Of a stretch of DNA of 64,000 bases, positions 50,411 to 59,960 are shown piece by piece (the stretch's first letter is position 1; each line of letters starts with the position of its first letter). This DNA is from Oxyruncus cristatus (taxonomy: Eukaryota; Chordata; Aves; Passeriformes; Cotingidae), in assembly GCA_013399855.1 (NCBI GenBank), contig VXAY01002113.1, forward strand, positions 2,228,812-2,292,811, given 5' to 3'. Under the pieces are notes generated by a model. It searched no databases, was not told the DNA's origin, and saw only the letters and a list, made by a program, of their open reading frames with translations. A program made the translations under genes and the position numbers.

Positions 50411-52637
50411 ACTTAGCACCTCAACAATCACCCTTCCGTAACCCCACCTCAGCCTCAACTGCCACATCTACACAAACAGCCTGGACAGGGATAGATAACA
50501 GCATCCCAGGTGCTCCAGCTGCACCCTGGGGGCACAAGCTGTCCTTCCCCAGGCAAGAGTGGGTCCTGCACCTCCTCCTGGTGCCCCATCAACAGCAGAA
50601 TTGGTTTATCAGCCAGATTAGAGCACCACAAACCCACCTGGCCAAGCCCCAAGCTGTGCACCTCCACAGGCACAGCTCAAGCCAGAGCCCTCCCATACAG
50701 TTTCTGCGCAAGCAGATGCAGAAAGGTAAAAAACACCCGTGACGGTGGCAAAAGCCAGTGAAAGCTCCAACCCCCCCAGAGCTAGGACAGGATTCACCAG
50801 CCACGTGAGCCAAAGCGCTGCCACTCCTCTCCAGCGCAGCTGGTGGCAACAAAGACTTTCCAGCAACGGGATTATATCCTTTTAGCACTGGGGCACAATT
50901 CCTAGAAGACTACAGTCTGAGAAGGGCCACTCTATTGCCCCACCACACTAAAGGAAAACAATAAAAGTAACAACTATAAACAAAGAACAGGCTCAGCTCC
51001 AGCACTGGGGCTGCAGAGAGCCGAAGCAGCGATGCTCTGCCGAACAGCCCAGCGAGTGACAGGACACAGTGTGGGTGCCAAGCCGGCCACTGCCTCCCTC
51101 TCGTCTGTAGGCTGAAGTGCCTTTTTTTTTTTTTTATTTTGGTGTTGTTTTTAAATCAACTCCCCCAGTTCTGGGTCAGTGACCCTGAAAACAAACAGCT
51201 GCATGCAGCCACACGACTCGGAGACCCACAGCATCATCCCCGCTGGCCCCAGGGCTCCTGGCGAGCGCCTTTCTCTCTCGGTAACAAGTGAGGAACTGGC
51301 GGACAAGAAAAATCCCAGCTTGCAGGGCTGCACCTAATGCTCATCCCCTGCTTGTAGTGGTGCTTGCAGGTGCCCACAATACCACTAATTTTCCAAGGAC
51401 ATAAGTTAATCAGCTTGTATTTGCAGCCACACAGTAGAAAACACATTTCAAGCTGTTACTGAGGTGGGAAATTTTACCGAAAACAATAAAACCATGCAGG
51501 TGTTAACACCAGATTCAAAACATCATTACAAAGATTAAAAATGAAAAAAAAAAAACCCAGAGAGTTGGAAATGTATTTAAACCAGCATTCATAAATAATA
51601 TTAGTCATAGTAGGCAACAAGAACACTCTGACTTGCAGCCTGTCGTCTGTCGTTAATATTTCTTTCCAAAACAGAAGGCTTCACAAAGTTGCAAGATTTC
51701 TAAGATGTTTAAATAAACACAGCTTTGAAGTGCTTAGCTGGTGTGAAAGAGATTTGGGGGGAAACTGCTGGGAGTATTCATAACTGGGAAGAGAAATTTT
51801 AGGTTTTTTCCCCTCCCGGGGGACATTTTAGGAAAGAAGGCAGCCTGTTTACCAGAGAAATCATTGCTGAAGCTCAAGTAAAACAATATCCACAACTCCA
51901 GCAGACCCTCGCTGCTCTTCCCAGGCACACCAACCTCAGCGGAGATGTAATTCCTAACAGCTCCCAAACACCAGGAGCGGGGGAGGACTCACACAGGATA
52001 TTCTGGCCCTCTATACCGTGGAACATGTCCTCCCCGCTACTGCACAGCCTCTCCCCCTCCAGATGTGGGGTTGCTGCCCAGACCTGCTCGCCTGCCTTTC
52101 GCGCCGGCAGCGCAGCACGGACCCGGTAACTTCCCGGGCAGCGCTGCCTCTCCCGCACCAGCCCCTGCTGGAAGCCACAGCGCTGCGCTTTATTTCATTC
52201 CGTTCCATAATGGAACTGGAGTTTGGGGATGGTAAAATACTTGGAATGCTACAAACCGTGTGCTGGTTGCAACTCAACTCCGAGGGAGGCTTTAAAGAGT
52301 GTGGCAAGAAGAAATTTTTCTATTGTCTCCTCTATTTCTTTTAATTTCCCCCCCCCCCCCTTCTTTTGAAAGCTTAAACTTGACTAAAGCGGCTCAGACA
52401 CAGAGCCTGTGCCGGAGCAGATAGGGAGTTTGGAAGGATACCAGAAGCTTTTGGGGAGGCACACCTCACCCCAGGACCTGACAAACAATTGCCCTTGGCC
52501 CATGCACACCCAGGGACTGTGAACCCCCAACTTGCCCCGACCCCTTCAAGCAAGGAGACCCCCGGGGGACTGCAAAGTCCCTTCGAGCGGCCTTGAACAC
52601 CCTGAATTATTTAGGGACCCTGGAGCTGGGCAGCAAA

Positions 52638-52660
52638 CCCCCCCCCACACACACACACAC
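52638..52660. repeat. C run plus CA microsatellite
   Basis: A run of C followed by about seven CA units at the edge of the exon 1 CpG island. Confidence 0.88.
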
Positions 52661-53150
52661 CCGCTCCAAACCCTCAAGGAAGGGACCGGCGACGAGAGAG
52701 AAACGGGGTCAGAGAGGAAGGACGGGTCTGCAAAGGGCGAAACCGATGTTAGAGTCGCTCGGTGTGTCAGGGGAGCGGGACCAGAGGCCGCCGCTCCCCG
52801 GGGAAGGATGGGCCGCCCGCAGCTCCTGCTCCGACTCCCCGTGGAGCGGAGCGACGGAGCCAGCGGGAGCCGCGGCATCGCGGCGGGGCGGCCGGGGGAG
52901 GGGAGCTCCGCAGGAGGGGAGCCCCGCACCCCGGCAGGGACCGCCGAGCCCCTGCAAGAGCCCGGAAAAACTTCCCGGGCGAGCACGGGGGAGGGGGCGA
53001 GCGACGCCGGGTGGCCCCCCGCTATCGCGGGGACGGCGGGGGACGGGTCCTCCCAGACCCCGGCTCCTTCCCCATCACCCGGCGGGCTCCAGACGGGAGG
53101 TGGCCTCCAGCCTGCCCGCCGCTCCGGGGGTGGGGGGCCCCGCGGGGCTT

Positions 53151-53167
53151 ACCTCGCCGCCGAACAC
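53151..53167 (-). other. Two U2-type decoy donors just inside intron 1
   Basis: CAG followed by GTGTTC (GT at 53,167-53,166) and GAG followed by GTAAGC (GT at 53,152-53,151) lie 13 and 28 nt beyond the U12 donor. The second has a strong U2 donor sequence. Either would extend the open reading frame ([11 protein letters not shown]) but would shift the frame when joined to exon 2. They are likely traps for automatic gene prediction. Whether they are ever used cannot be told from sequence. Confidence 0.7.
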
Positions 53168-53171
53168 CTGC

Positions 53172-53180
53172 AAAGGATAC
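53172..53180 (-). promoter_or_regulatory. U12-type 5' splice site of intron 1
   Basis: The minus strand reads CCC then GTATCCTTT. The nine intron bases match the U12 donor consensus RTATCCTTT at every position and do not match the U2 donor consensus GTRAGT after position 3. The site is confirmed by frame: only this donor joins to the exon 2 acceptor at 9,076 without a shift. Confidence 0.88.
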
Positions 53181-53422
53181 GGGTTACAGACCAGCCGGAG
53201 GCACCAGCTCCGCGGCCGGCTCTCCTGGCTCAGGTAGAAGAAGACGACGGGGGCCAGCGCTGGGTAGGGCAGCGCCTCCGCCTCTGAGTCGCCGCTGCCC
53301 GCCTCCCTGTCCCCCGGCCCCGGGCGGCCCCCGGCCCCGGACAGGTCATTAAGGCGGATGAAAGTCTTGGCTCTGCCCGGCTCCGGATCCTCCTCGGCCG
53401 CTCGCGGTCCATCCTCGTCCAT
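53181..53422 (-). CDS. CACNA1G: CACNA1G coding exon 1 (Cav3.1 N-terminus), partial gene
   Basis: This exon encodes residues 1 to about 81 of a T-type calcium channel pore subunit, a plasma-membrane channel opened by small depolarisations. The ATG at 53,422 has A at -3 and G at +4 and starts an acidic N-terminus ([15 protein letters not shown]). The blocks [35 protein letters not shown] and [12 protein letters not shown] follow in the order known for vertebrate Cav3.1. The exon ends after 80 codons plus CC of a proline codon, next to the U12-type donor GTATCCTTT. Exon 2 begins with the G that completes this codon, so the reading frame closes. Upstream sequence is lost in an N gap 18 bases before the ATG, so the 5'UTR cannot be seen. 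Two other donors lie 13 and 28 nt further on but would shift the frame. The paralogues alpha-1H and alpha-1I share the family signature, but the N-terminal block fits alpha-1G best from memory of the family. Confidence 0.92.
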
Positions 53423-53440
53423 CCTCCGGCCGGCGGCCCC

Positions 53441-54204
53441 NNNNNNNNNNNNNNNNNNNNNNNNNNNNNNNNNNNNNNNNNNNNNNNNNNNNNNNNNNNN
53501 NNNNNNNNNNNNNNNNNNNNNNNNNNNNNNNNNNNNNNNNNNNNNNNNNNNNNNNNNNNNNNNNNNNNNNNNNNNNNNNNNNNNNNNNNNNNNNNNNNNN
53601 NNNNNNNNNNNNNNNNNNNNNNNNNNNNNNNNNNNNNNNNNNNNNNNNNNNNNNNNNNNNNNNNNNNNNNNNNNNNNNNNNNNNNNNNNNNNNNNNNNNN
53701 NNNNNNNNNNNNNNNNNNNNNNNNNNNNNNNNNNNNNNNNNNNNNNNNNNNNNNNNNNNNNNNNNNNNNNNNNNNNNNNNNNNNNNNNNNNNNNNNNNNN
53801 NNNNNNNNNNNNNNNNNNNNNNNNNNNNNNNNNNNNNNNNNNNNNNNNNNNNNNNNNNNNNNNNNNNNNNNNNNNNNNNNNNNNNNNNNNNNNNNNNNNN
53901 NNNNNNNNNNNNNNNNNNNNNNNNNNNNNNNNNNNNNNNNNNNNNNNNNNNNNNNNNNNNNNNNNNNNNNNNNNNNNNNNNNNNNNNNNNNNNNNNNNNN
54001 NNNNNNNNNNNNNNNNNNNNNNNNNNNNNNNNNNNNNNNNNNNNNNNNNNNNNNNNNNNNNNNNNNNNNNNNNNNNNNNNNNNNNNNNNNNNNNNNNNNN
54101 NNNNNNNNNNNNNNNNNNNNNNNNNNNNNNNNNNNNNNNNNNNNNNNNNNNNNNNNNNNNNNNNNNNNNNNNNNNNNNNNNNNNNNNNNNNNNNNNNNNN
54201 NNNN
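53441..54204. other. Assembly gap (764 N) over the 5' end of the gene
   Basis: A run of N begins 18 bases upstream of the start codon and ends in very GC-rich sequence. The transcription start, the 5'UTR and any upstream open reading frame or non-coding first exon probably lie here or just beyond. Any reading frame drawn through it is meaningless. Single N bases at 54,386 and 54,506 and three at 47,598-47,600 mark further uncertain spots. Confidence 0.98.
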
Positions 54205-54230
54205 GGTCGGGCCCGGGCACCCCCTGCCCT

Positions 54231-54280
54231 GGGGGGAAATCCGGGGGGAGAACGGGGACCTGCAGCGCTGGGGGCGGGGA
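54231..54280 (+). other. Potential G-quadruplex cluster in the promoter island
   Basis: Runs of six, six, four, five and four G occur within 50 bases on the plus strand, the template strand for CACNA1G, directly beside the assembly gap. Loop lengths are about 6, 5 and 12. Such sequences stall polymerases and probably explain the gap. Confidence 0.55.
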
Positions 54281-55739
54281 AGAGTGGGAAAGCCCCGCGC
54301 TGCGTTAGGCAGAGGCAGCCCCCGGTGGGACACTGCAGCACCGGGAGAGGGGGAAGCCGGTGAGAGGCAAGGAGGAAGAGATGGGNGCCGCAGGCGAGCG
54401 AGGCCCGCCGGGGCCAAGGTACCGAGGGCAGCAGGAGCAGGTACGGAGCCCTCCCGTGTGCAGCCCAAACCCTGCCCAAGACTCTCGCCCTGCTGCCCGC
54501 CCCCCNGCTTGCGAGCGGAGACCGTGCTCTTGGACTCGGCGCATGTGGGTCACCTCCCGGTGCCACCCCACCCCCAGCCCCCGGCTCCTTGCGAAGGGCC
54601 CCCCCGTCTGGAGCCGGTCGCCCCTACGCTGCCTGGGGGGGACACGATCGTGGCCAGCAGCCCGCAGGGGCACCCGGCCCCGAGCAGGCGAGGGGGACCC
54701 GCCATCCCCCAACCGCCGAAGCAGCGGGTCCCCCCCGGTCCCCGCTGCTCGGAGGACGCGGCCGGAGCTCCCTCTGCCGGTGCGAGTCCCGGCCGCGGCG
54801 GGAGCCGGCCCCGACGGCGAGGACCGCGCCGCCAGCATCCCCGGGGAGGGCGGGGGGACACACGGCCCGAGCAGGGCGCACAGCACGCCGAGCCAGAGAC
54901 CTTCCTCCAGCGGGGCCAGAGTAAAGGATTTTCGGCCGGCAACCCTCATTTTGAGCGCAGACGTCCCCCGGTTGAACCCTGCTTCTAAACGCTTAAGATT
55001 TTTTTGCCCCCTTAGAAACAGCTTTCTTACCCTTCCCCAGTAGCCCCCCGCATCATTTGTATCTGTCTATGCCAAGAGCTCCAGCTAGTCCAAACCACCT
55101 GCAAGAACAACAGGCAGATGCTCCTGTCTGACCCAAAAGGCCTTCTCTTGGCCAAATCCTGCTGGCCTGGGAGCATACTCGATCTTGGATTCACAGCCTG
55201 TGCTATCCAGCCCGAGACAAATCACATGGCTATTGGCAAAACTTCAAGGGCAGCCTGGCTCTGCTGCAGAGCTGAGAGATGTTGTCCAGGCAGAGGAGGA
55301 GATGCAAACCCCACAGCACCCCTAGGGCCAGGAGACCCTCCTGCAAGCCCAGGGGGACCCAAGTGTGTCAGCACACGGCACCTGTGGCAGCAGGCAAGCG
55401 GAGGGTCCGTGACACAGGTGCTGAGAACAGGGATTCCCATTTCTTTCACAGGTTTCTGAGCAATTTTCCCCTCTGGATGCAGTGTGTACACCCATGAAAG
55501 GGCACCCTCAGCCGGTTTTTGGCCTCTCTCTGCTCCAGCCAAAGCAAGCAGACACACCAGCACAGCGGGAGCTCCCTCATTCCCCAGCCAACCCTTCTGT
55601 GGTGGGGCACACACCAGCCTCTGCCCCCTGGCACAGCACGGCCCAGCAGCCTGACAGCTCGGCTGTAGTACAAATAAAATTCCCAGGAAGGTCCACAAAC
55701 ACATTTGCATGTACAAGGTGCAGTCTTAGATCAAGCAAT

Positions 55740-55990
55740 TTCCTCGCTACATATGTACAGCCTGGTCACAGCTGCTTTTGATCCGATTCTCTTTGTATCC
55801 TGATAATGTACAGAGAGCCTTTGTGTGCTGGTCTGTTTATTTAAATGGATTTGGAGCAAACATTTTTTTAAAAGCTGAAGCTTTGAGCCTCTAAGTGGGT
55901 TACCAGATTATATGCTGTCTCCATTTTAATTACATTTGGCTCGTTTTGTTTATTGCATACATTTTCAAGAATTATGCTCGTTGTGAGAAT
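55740..55990. promoter_or_regulatory. AT-rich upstream block, candidate enhancer
   Basis: About 250 bp of non-repetitive, AT-rich sequence lies roughly 2.3 kb upstream of the start codon. It includes TTATTTAAATGG, CATTTTAATTACATTTGG and TTGTTTATTGCATAC. Complexity is high and no repeat is recognisable, which is typical of conserved non-coding elements, but this is inference only. Confidence 0.25.
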
Positions 55991-58189
55991 TGAAAGCATT
56001 TTGCTTTAGAAGATACCTGCCCTATAAAGGGATCCAACATCACACAGGAGAGACAATGCAAACCTTCCCATCTCCAATAGCGTTCTCCCTCCAACTAGGG
56101 CAGAAAAAGAAGAAAGGCTTGACAGAGCCACATATCCTCTAAGTTTCAAGTGAAGCACCTAGACTTCAGGAGGATCAAGCCAGTACCACCAGTCTAACAG
56201 GATTTTGGCATCAGCAAACACTAAACTAAAAAGATGCTCTTACTAGGTAAGAGTGATCCTGGTTGTGGATCTCAGAGAGAATCAGAGCCCAGAGCCAGTC
56301 ACAGCCCAGCCAGGGTGTTTGTCATCCACCATCTCACCAGGGTGGGCAGAGGAGTTGAACCAGAAGCCCCCTCCCAGCACTGTCCCAGCCCAGGGCATCT
56401 CCCCAGGGAGCCCTTCCCACCTGCCCCAGTTAGACCAGGAATTTGTCTTCCTCAAACAAGGGGGTTTATTTGGGGGAGCTCATTGAGCTTCCAGACAGAA
56501 GTGGAGCAATCACTTGAGAAGAGGGAACAGAGCTCCAGCCCGGAGCCTTGGTGAGAAGGATGGAAAGCAGCTAAAAGTGACCCTGGAGACCAGAGCTGCA
56601 CATTTAGGGATTTGGGATGCAAATGAGTAAAAATTTCAGTACAGCATAAGAAACTAATGAGGTCACAGTCACCTCACATGCACAGTCCTGGCCTCCTAAT
56701 TATACCAAAGATAGCACAGGAGAGAGGAGTGGGGGTGAGCCAGGGACAGGTTGGGTGATGGCAGGAATTTTAGGACTGTGTGGTTTTGGAGGGGTAAGAG
56801 GAAGGGGACTCATGCACTGCAACATCAGTTATGCCCTCAACAGCAGGTGCAACGCACCTCAAATTACTCAGCAGACTCCTGGCAGGGACACCTGAGGAGG
56901 AGGAGGCAGCTCTGCTTTCATCCCAGCATAGCCCTTTTGATCCCACTCCCCTTCCCTCTGTTTAGGGGGTCTTCTGGGGTAGCACAGCCCTGCACTCTCC
57001 TCCTCAGCAGTACTTCTAGGAAAAGCACTGTGAGCAATATTTCACATCAGGGGGAGCTTCAGCTGAGCCAGTGCTCACCAAAGACGGCTCCAGCGTGGTA
57101 ATGGGATTTGGAATCAGCCATACAGGAGCTGCTCTGAGCTGCAACGGGAAAAGCCTACATCTGTAACCACTTTGGCAGGAGGAGGATTGAAGACAGCCTC
57201 AGCAGAGAGGCTCCAACCCGATGGGAACCAGTCGCTATTTGTTTTGCTGTTGACATACAGCTGCAGTAGCTGTGGGTGATTTTAATAAGGCAGGATAATA
57301 TTTCTATCAGTTCTGGGAGCCGTAGATGGAACCCATATAGGCATCTGGCTCGGGGCTGAGTGATAAATCGCAACAGGATCCAGAGCTCTTCTCATGCCTT
57401 GGAACCGGAGAGAAAACGCCCATTTCGTTTTGGATGTCACAGTTTGGGGGCAGAACAGGCCTCCCACGACCGACTCACAGACTCAAGTGCTGTTGATGAG
57501 CATTTTGATGGCAGCAAGTCCTCCCTGTCCCTGCTCCCCCACCCCACCAGTGACAGTGAGTGCTGTGGGATCAGAGCCCTTACTGTGCACGGGGGCTCCT
57601 GGCTGCCCCATCAGTGAATTAAACCCCTGAGAAGCACCATCTATGCTATTTCATCTGACACGGCCACAGCAGAGACACCCACCAAACCCAGCCCCATGCA
57701 GCCCCTGCTCTCCCAGCGCCCTGGCTGCTTCTCATGATCCCAGCCCTGACACAGTCCTGCTGGAGTGCTCCCACCCTCAGTACCCACAGCTGAAAGAACA
57801 CTTTCCCCTCTTCGAACAGCAGTGGAGGATCTGGGAGGAGCAAGAGACCAGCCCCATGTTCCACACAGCACAAAATAGCATCTTAACCCTGCATAACCCC
57901 ATCCAAACAGCTGCTTTTCCCCCAAGAGCTCATTTTGCTAATTCTGTTTTTCATCACCCAGACACTTTCTTGCCTTTCCTAGTTACCCCATTGATTCTGT
58001 GGCCTTCAGCCAAGCATCCCAGGGCTTCCCAGTCCAGTGCTGCATCCCCAAAACCCGGGGCTGGGTACCAGCACCGGGAACCACCCAGGGAGGATTTGGG
58101 AGAAGCAATTGCTTAATGAAACCAACTGCTAGAGGCTACAAGCGGGGCTTCATGTGTTTTGTTTTGTTTTTTTTTTCCTCTTTAATGAA

Positions 58190-58610
58190 TGTTTTTATTG
58201 TCTCTCTCAATCTTTATTAAGTGAAGAGCCAGACAAGTTGTTGGAGGGAAAAATATACTACGGCATGAAGCGCAGCCACAGTGCAAGGGGATGTACATGA
58301 CCGGCGCGATCCGCTTGGCGTGCATAAAGGAATTAATAATTTAGGCTGGGGAATGCTTATTGTTGGCTGATGACCAGCACTTTTCTGCATGATCAATGTT
58401 TGCACCTTGACTTTTTTGGTACACAATCAATCCATGCCTGAGCACAGCCCGAGTTTTGGGAACTGCTACGTCTGCAAGGGCTGAGTCGCTCGCGGCTGTA
58501 GAACCGGCGCGGCTCATTCTCCTGACTTTGCAAGAGCTGAGCTGAACCCAGGTTTCAGCTCTGGGGCTCAGAATATAATTTGTAGTAAAAATATAATTTA
58601 TAATAAAAAT
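58190..58610. promoter_or_regulatory. High-complexity upstream block, candidate enhancer
   Basis: This block of about 400 bp has mixed AT-rich and CpG-containing sequence, unlike its C/A-rich surroundings. It includes GGCGCGATCCGCTTGGCGTG, GGAATTAATAATTTAGG and TGCATGATCAATG. No repeat or reading frame accounts for it. Confidence 0.25.
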
Positions 58611-59190
58611 CTGTCTGCCCCCGCTGTCTTTAAAAAATTTGCATTTTCCTTCACAACCTCTATTACCTCCAGAGAACACGGAGAGGGGAGGGGAATGTCC
58701 TTTCAAGGATATCCTCTTTGGGCAGTTTGGGGGTTTTAGTGTCCACATCCTGGCTCTGACCCTCAAAAGGCACAAAGATCCATCAGCCCCACAAAGGCGG
58801 CCCCCACCCCACCCTCAGACAGCACACAAGGACCCAGCACCATCCTTCTCCATTCCCTCTCATATTTATCACGGCTCCTTCCTCAGTGCAAATAAACCTA
58901 ATTGAAACCCAGCCAAGGTCAAGGCAGGTCCCTGTTCAATACATTGGAGAGGCTCTGCCTTGTTCTCCCAATAGACACCAAGCCTCAACCCAGCTCCTGG
59001 CTTGCTCCTATTGCTGGTCTGGAGACCCAGCTCTGCAGGATGAGGTTTTGGGTGAGCCAGCCCTGCCCTGACACCCAGACTCACTCCCCAGAGCAGGTCT
59101 CCCTCATCTCAGCCTGGTGCTGCCCTCAGACCCCTCTCCCAAGCAGGCACCACTCTGCAGCACTGGAGCACATCCCTGAGCCTCCAACCA

Positions 59191-59640
59191 CAGAATCATA
59201 GAACAGTTTAAGTTGAAAAAAAAAATCTCCAAGATCAACGAGTCCAGCTGTTAACCCAGCACCGCCAAGGCCACCACTAAAACCATGTCCCTAAGCATCA
59301 CATCCACACGTCTATTAACTCCCTCCAGGGATGGTGTCTCCACCACTTCTCTGGGCAGCCTCTTCCAATGCTTGACCACTGTTTCAGTGAAGAAATTTTT
59401 CCTAAGATCGATCTGATCTTCCCCCGGCAAAACTCAAGGCTGTTTCCTCTTGTCCTGTTGCTTGTTACGTAGGAGAAGAGACCCCCACCCAGCTACAACC
59501 TCCTTTCAGCTGTAGCAAGCTGTAGGGTCCTGCCTGAGCCTCCTTTTCTCCAGGATAAAACACCCCCAAGCTTCCTCAGCAGCTCCTCATAAGACTTATG
59601 CTCTAAGCCATCCCTCAACCCCCTCCAAATCTGCATTTCT
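59191..59640 (-). mobile_element. CR1 LINE, 5'-truncated, ~450 bp
   Basis: From CAGAATCATAGAAC on the plus strand, the text follows the CR1 3' region in reverse complement. Recognisable parts are the AAGATCAACGAGTCCAGCTG block, the CTCCAGGGATGGTGTCTCCA block, the CTGGGCAGCCTCTTCCAATG block, TGTTTCCTCTTGTCCTG and CTCCTCATAAGACTT. The element is in minus orientation, keeps a near-complete 3' terminus and has lost all coding sequence. It lies 5.8 kb upstream of the CACNA1G start codon and is the longest transposable element in the window. Confidence 0.92.
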
Positions 59641-59689
59641 TGCCTTTTTTTTTCCCCCCCTCCCAGGCTCTTTGCCATCCGTTTTCAAT

Positions 59690-59960
59690 ACCCCCCTCGC
59701 CTCGCGTTGCTTTCGGCGCGAGCAGCACGCCAGCCCCGCCGCTATCAGCGCTCCCACTCTAATTGAATCTTCAAATCTTATCTGACAGGGAGAGACAAGA
59801 GGGAAATGAGACGCTTGCTGCCGGGCCCCGGGTCCCCGAGCGCTGCTGCCGCCTGCTCCGCCGAGCGCCGGGACACCAGCGAGCATCACATCGCGCTCCT
59901 CGGCACGCCCACCTCGGCCCCAGCACCGCAAAAGGCACTCCCGGCACCCCAGGAAGGCTT
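59690..59960. other. CpG-rich patch upstream of the gene
   Basis: Dense CG dinucleotides (GCGTTGCTTTCGGCGCGAGC and GCCGAGCGCCGGGACACC, for example) flank a short AT-rich core (TCTAATTGAATCTTCAAATC). It adjoins the end of the 59,191-59,640 CR1 copy. It could be a distal regulatory element or a minor promoter. Confidence 0.3.

Larger units (their letters stand above)
46001..52699. other. Intron 1, block nearest exon 1
   Basis: No gene is seen here. Contents are a degenerate RE1-like motif at 46,039-46,053, a CR1 fragment at 47,233-47,300, a CpG-rich patch at 47,370-47,500 followed by a purine tract, and a 20-bp tandem duplication at 50,371-50,410. An AT-rich, non-repetitive block lies at 51,540-51,730. 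A C-run plus CA repeat at 52,638-52,660 lies just before the CpG island. A 325-codon open frame on the minus strand (47,373-46,396) is judged to be chance. Confidence 0.65.
9077..53180 (-). other. CACNA1G: CACNA1G intron 1 (~44.1 kb), U12-type GT-AG intron
   Basis: The intron separates the codon bases CC and G of proline 81 (phase 2). Its donor is GTATCCTTT, which agrees with the full minor-spliceosome donor consensus. Its 3' end carries TCCTTGAC followed 14 nt after the branch adenosine by the terminal AG, with GGGTGCTGTGCAG between and no pyrimidine tract. Minor introns are known in voltage-gated sodium and calcium channel genes, so this is consistent with the family. The intron includes a 3-base N stretch at 47,598-47,600. 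Its contents are given in the block entries below. Confidence 0.88.
52700..54960. promoter_or_regulatory. CpG island around CACNA1G exon 1 and probable promoter
   Basis: Sequence on both sides of the gap is extremely GC-rich, with dense CG dinucleotides (for example 52,860-53,060 and 54,590-54,900), ending abruptly in AT-rich sequence near 54,970. This is the usual setting of a broad, TATA-less promoter of a vertebrate neuronal gene. No TATA box is visible on the minus strand in the sequenced part. The true start site cannot be placed because of the gap. Confidence 0.8.

Noticed and set aside
52532..53352. Long plus-strand open frames (up to 251 codons) opposite exon 1
   Set aside because: Stop codons are rare in CpG-island sequence, so open frames appear in every phase. 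The residues are low-complexity Gly/Arg/Pro without any domain.
53075..54566. Several 300-400 codon open frames across 53,230-54,566 on both strands
   Set aside because: They are formed by reading through 764 N bases and are not evidence of coding. Only the part from the ATG at 53,422 is real.
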